8,493 nucleotides of DNA from Endozoicomonadaceae bacterium (lineage in GTDB: Bacteria > Pseudomonadota > Gammaproteobacteria > Pseudomonadales > Endozoicomonadaceae): positions 1 to 8,493 of the forward strand of contig JAGLCE010000011.1 in NCBI GenBank assembly GCA_023146365.1, given 5' to 3'. Positions 5,621 through 8,493 of this stretch are shown one piece after another. Position 1 is the stretch's first letter; every line of letters starts with the position of its first letter. The notes beneath the pieces are model-generated. The model saw only the letters and a program-made list of their open reading frames with translations. It was not told the DNA's origin and did not search any database. The translations under genes were made by a program, and so were the position numbers.

Positions 5621-8263
5621 TTGGACATAATCAATGAATTTCCCAGAGATCAATCAGCATCTTACAGCTCCATCAGACGGATTCAGCTCAATAAATCCAC
5701 CAGCAAAGACAAACAAAAAAACAACAACATCTTTGCCGTGTGTGAAAAAAAAAATACTGAAATCTCTCAAAAAACCACATTACTTGAAAAAGAAAAACTT
5801 GATGGTTCTAGGGCTAAAACACCTGAATCATCTATTCTCAATAGAAAAGTATCCACTGAGAGTAGTCAATCTTTCGTTCAACAAAATGCCACTCAAAAGA
5901 TCGATAAAGAATCCGGCGCCATACCAAAGACGACTCCAAAGGTAATAACAGAACCCAAAACCCAAAAAAACAGGAATCGCACATTAACTTATTTTGAAAA
6001 TATTCATAAAAAGATTATAAAAAAAGCACTCAATTCACTGGTAGAAGTTATTGTAATAGCCGATAAAAAAGCTCCAAGTGACTGTTTACCAGATAAGCAT
6101 AAATCCTTTTACTCTTCCAATAATAGTGAAACAATAAATTCAATCGTTTCATTTAACAATGACATGAAAAAATTGTATCAATTAGAATGTGAAAAATTCA
6201 ATAATGTACAACCTACTAGCACAACAAAACATCAGACTCCAGAGATAAATATTGGATATTTTGAATGTAAACAGTCCAATTTCTCGTTATCTGGCGAGAA
6301 TATAAAGCTAACATTAAAGGACATCCAGTTACTCGGAGGAGAAAATAATGATCTACTTTTTTTACTTGACTTTTCCGCCACCGTACGAGTCGATGGAAAA
6401 ATTAACTCTTTTAGCACCGAACCTGATATTGATCAATTAAAGCAGAGATTTGAAGATGAACTGTCTGATATACACCACCAAGAAGAACATCAATCGTTAT
6501 CGCTTACAATATGTGTAGAAGCACAAGCTATTGAAATCAAATTTAATTCTAAGGATCCAATAACCCCAAGGCTACATAAATATCTTAAAAAAGGACTAGG
6601 ATTGATCGACGCATTTACTTTACTGGGTAACTTAACAAATATATTCAGTGATAAACATGCAGGTGGTAAGCATAAATATGATGCGTCTAACACATCTGCG
6701 ACAGTCAAACGTATATCCATATATCGACCTTCTAGTGACCCAACCAAGTCCTTTCCAAAAGTTAGAGCAGACTTTTCCGATGTTAGCATACAGCCTTTAT
6801 TGGATGATTCTATCCCTCCCTCTTTTGACGCTGCGCCCCCAGAAAGACACATTCTTTTAGAAAGACATATAAGTATCAATACAATAACCGTAACCATACC
6901 AAACAATGCGTCGGAATTTGTATTCGTTGAAAATCTATGGGGAGATCTAGCAGGAATCATCACATATCATTTTCTACGCACGGCATCAGAAGTAGTTGAG
7001 CGTGGGTTTATAGGTTTAATGCCACACTTCATTTCTAAAAGAATATTCTCTGATATGCGTCGCTTAACAGATGAAATGTCTGACTATAGATTTATGGAAA
7101 GAATTGAAATTTTACGTAATAAATTCAAAGAATACATAGACAAATATAATAAAACCGTTGAACAAGCCACAACAGATATTCCTGAGCAAACAACAGCAAT
7201 ATTACATATTGATCAAGTAGATTCTCATATGCTACTTGAACAAATAAATATTACTCCTGAATCTGAATCTGAATCTGAATCTGAATCTGAATCTGAATCT
7301 GAATCTGAGTCTAAACCAAGTTCAGATTCAGATTCTGCTGATACAGCGCTTATGAACATAGAACCAGTTAATCAAAATACTTCAAACAAATCGCCTGAAA
7401 CGTTGAGCCATGAATCTACAAACAAGTCAAATGGTTTTTTTGTAACTACAAAAAAAAGAATTACGAAACTAATATTTTATAAAAACAAAAATCCAGATTC
7501 GACTATACCTAAAAAACCAGGCATGAACAAAGACGACAAGCCTAAAAAACAACATGAATTTAAAGATATTTTTGACTTAACGTGTAATGTTCACTCAATA
7601 GCATTGAAAACAAAGGGGAATGGTACGCATTCATCATCGACCATTAAGAACGCTTCTATATTCTATCGCACAGATCATTGCACCACGCTACAGATAATGG
7701 GCGACAATCCTAATATTATCGATGATCAGCGACAAACCGCTAAAAAAGCACAACCATATATGAGCAACACTCCTGAATTACCGAGAACTCAGCCAAGTAT
7801 CCATCCCTTAGCAACCGTTGAAACACCTAAAGAACCATCTATGAACTTCGCAGTAACAAGCTCATCATTTTATGGCCACTACCCATTCAAAGGAAAAATC
7901 AATATTTCAAATGAAGGAACACTTCACTGCACGACTGATGAACTAACAGACTTACACAATCACACTCCATTCTCGTCACCTTTCAAAGTAAAGGCACTTA
8001 ACAATATTACGATTATCAAGCCGATCAGCGTAGTACAAGAAGATGGAGCCGTAGCAGGGTATTCTGGTGAGACAGAACTTGATACTACCAGTGAACCACA
8101 GGCTACCCATCAAATACCAAAAGGTACGGAAACATTCATTGATATTCCTATCGATCAAGCAACAGAAGCAGCTAAACCCGTTAATAGCAGGGCACTTTCT
8201 CAATTGGTTACAAATAGAATCATATTATTAGCGCACTCTATAATCACAATCATGAATCCATGA
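5621..8263 (+). CDS. Large unrecognised polar protein, possible secreted effector; start uncertain
   Basis: I do not recognise a family in this 880-residue frame. Residues 1-125 are a low-complexity Lys/Ser/Thr/Gln/Asn region. Residues 208-420 are rich in predicted beta strands with a hydrophobic helix at 325-342. Residues 437-460 form another hydrophobic helix. A charged helical stretch (478-519), possibly coiled coil, precedes a Ser-Glu dipeptide run at 547-564. A second beta-rich part (653-780) resembles the first. The last 18 residues (862-879) are hydrophobic. There is no Sec signal peptide. Base composition is far more AT-rich than in hemL, which suggests recent acquisition or weak selection. 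The frame opens only with TTG at 5621, which lacks a ribosome binding site. The better start, ATG 5634, preceded by TTGGA, is in a different frame and joins this one only by a shift at the A10 run 5745-5754. A secreted effector is an inference from composition and from the chaperone pair in the window. Confidence 0.72.
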   Translation: MDIINEFPRDQSASYSSIRRIQLNKSTSKDKQKNNNIFAVCEKKNTEISQKTTLLEKEKLDGSRAKTPESSILNRKVSTESSQSFVQQNATQKIDKESGAIPKTTPKVITEPKTQKNRNRTLTYFENIHKKIIKKALNSLVEVIVIADKKAPSDCLPDKHKSFYSSNNSETINSIVSFNNDMKKLYQLECEKFNNVQPTSTTKHQTPEINIGYFECKQSNFSLSGENIKLTLKDIQLLGGENNDLLFLLDFSATVRVDGKINSFSTEPDIDQLKQRFEDELSDIHHQEEHQSLSLTICVEAQAIEIKFNSKDPITPRLHKYLKKGLGLIDAFTLLGNLTNIFSDKHAGGKHKYDASNTSATVKRISIYRPSSDPTKSFPKVRADFSDVSIQPLLDDSIPPSFDAAPPERHILLERHISINTITVTIPNNASEFVFVENLWGDLAGIITYHFLRTASEVVERGFIGLMPHFISKRIFSDMRRLTDEMSDYRFMERIEILRNKFKEYIDKYNKTVEQATTDIPEQTTAILHIDQVDSHMLLEQINITPESESESESESESESESESKPSSDSDSADTALMNIEPVNQNTSNKSPETLSHESTNKSNGFFVTTKKRITKLIFYKNKNPDSTIPKKPGMNKDDKPKKQHEFKDIFDLTCNVHSIALKTKGNGTHSSSTIKNASIFYRTDHCTTLQIMGDNPNIIDDQRQTAKKAQPYMSNTPELPRTQPSIHPLATVETPKEPSMNFAVTSSSFYGHYPFKGKINISNEGTLHCTTDELTDLHNHTPFSSPFKVKALNNITIIKPISVVQEDGAVAGYSGETELDTTSEPQATHQIPKGTETFIDIPIDQATEAAKPVNSRALSQLVTNRIILLAHSIITIMNP
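5745..5754 (+). repeat. Run of ten A near the start of the large gene
   Basis: Ten consecutive A lie where the ATG-5634 frame and the long frame could be joined. Adding one A (eleven) makes a single uninterrupted frame from ATG 5634 to the stop at 8263. Runs of nine or more A are known sites of polymerase slippage. A seven-A run at 5715-5721 is a second, weaker candidate. Confidence 0.85.
7259..7312 (+). repeat. Hexanucleotide tandem repeat (GAATCT)8 plus GAGTCT
   Basis: Eight perfect GAATCT units and a ninth with one change encode nine Glu-Ser dipeptides (residues 547-564), followed by a related Ser-Asp stretch. The unit is a multiple of three, so gain or loss of copies would change linker length without breaking the frame. 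The run lies between the helical middle and the second beta-rich part, as expected of a flexible acidic spacer. Confidence 0.95.
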
Positions 8264-8370
8264 TTTCACTGATGATTAATATAGCTGCATTCCTTATTCT
8301 TAAAGGCCTGTAAAGGTGAAGTTGGTGTCCATAAAGTCACCACATGGATGAGTTTTTAAATGATGACTGC

Positions 8371-8493
8371 TCATGCTACAACCCTTTTGGTATGGGCGAC
8401 ATTACACTCCAGGTCAAGATCGGTTTTGAACTCACGGTAAAACTGTTCACTGGTGGCATGATCTTGGTACAGTGCGATAATGTCGTCATCACT
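8371..8493 (-). mobile_element. Fragment of an IS1380-family transposase
   Basis: On the minus strand, a frame open from the window edge to a TGA at 8373-8371 encodes 40 residues containing DIIALYQDHATSEQFYREFK followed by TDLDLE. Spacing fits the DDE signature Y-(2)-R-(3)-E-(6)-K, with the Arg replaced by His. T-S-E-Q-F and K-T-D-L-D-L-E are typical of the IS1380 group around the catalytic Glu. After Glu29 the conserved R-L-P-S-G-K-F block is missing and the frame stops about 11 codons later, so the 3' end is frameshifted or cut. The rest lies outside the window. Confidence 0.62.

Noticed and set aside
5634..5945. Independent 103-residue gene starting at ATG 5634
   Set aside because: Beyond the A10 run its frame becomes Lys/Leu-rich without structure while the long frame continues for 830 codons; only its first 37 codons are likely used.
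6490..6963. Open frame of 157 codons antisense to the large gene
   Set aside because: It has no ribosome binding site, a Ser/Leu-rich shadow composition and no family resemblance.
8323..8357. TGGTG/CACCA hairpin with a T5 run downstream
   Set aside because: The T run begins about ten bases after the stem, too far for an intrinsic terminator.

Overview
The window looks like a piece of a gammaproteobacterial chromosome in genomic decay. Its two housekeeping genes, hemL and thiE, are clearly gammaproteobacterial in sequence and in their overlapping order. They are flanked by AT-rich genes of the kind found in host-associated bacteria and by several broken genes and insertion-sequence remnants. 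The mix of a type III secretion (T3SS) chaperone, a large unrecognised polar protein, dead transposases and frameshifted conserved genes suggests a symbiont or intracellular parasite. An Endozoicomonadaceae-like relative is my guess; the sequence does not prove it.

Left part (1-2229). Two eroded coding remnants converge near position 158. An AT-rich leader then precedes a two-gene unit. The first gene is a tetratricopeptide chaperone of the SycD/LcrH/IpgC class (594-1079). One base later, behind a good ribosome binding site, comes a 382-residue Ala/Ser/Gly-rich protein with one hydrophobic segment (1081-2229), best explained as the chaperone's client, a YopD-like translocator or an effector. 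No secretion apparatus genes are present, so the pair is an orphan here.

Middle part (2230-3311). This is a graveyard. It holds the 3' end of a frameshifted IS256-family transposase on the minus strand, then a DUF1820-family gene on the plus strand broken by two frameshifts. A hairpin followed by a T tract on the minus strand probably terminates hemL transcription inside the DUF1820 remnant.

Central operon (3312-5272, minus strand). thiE (thiamine-phosphate synthase) and hemL (glutamate-1-semialdehyde aminotransferase) overlap by 4 bases and appear intact.

Right part (5273-8493). A 348-base divergent intergenic region leads to a very AT-rich gene for a protein of about 880 residues that I do not recognise. 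Its long frame has only a TTG start with no ribosome binding site. A well-placed ATG in another frame reads into a run of ten A, where adding one A would join it to the long frame. This gene is therefore either expressed by slippage, phase-variable, or recently frameshifted. It also carries an in-frame (GAATCT)n repeat and a probable internal duplication. The window ends in a fragment of an IS1380-family transposase.
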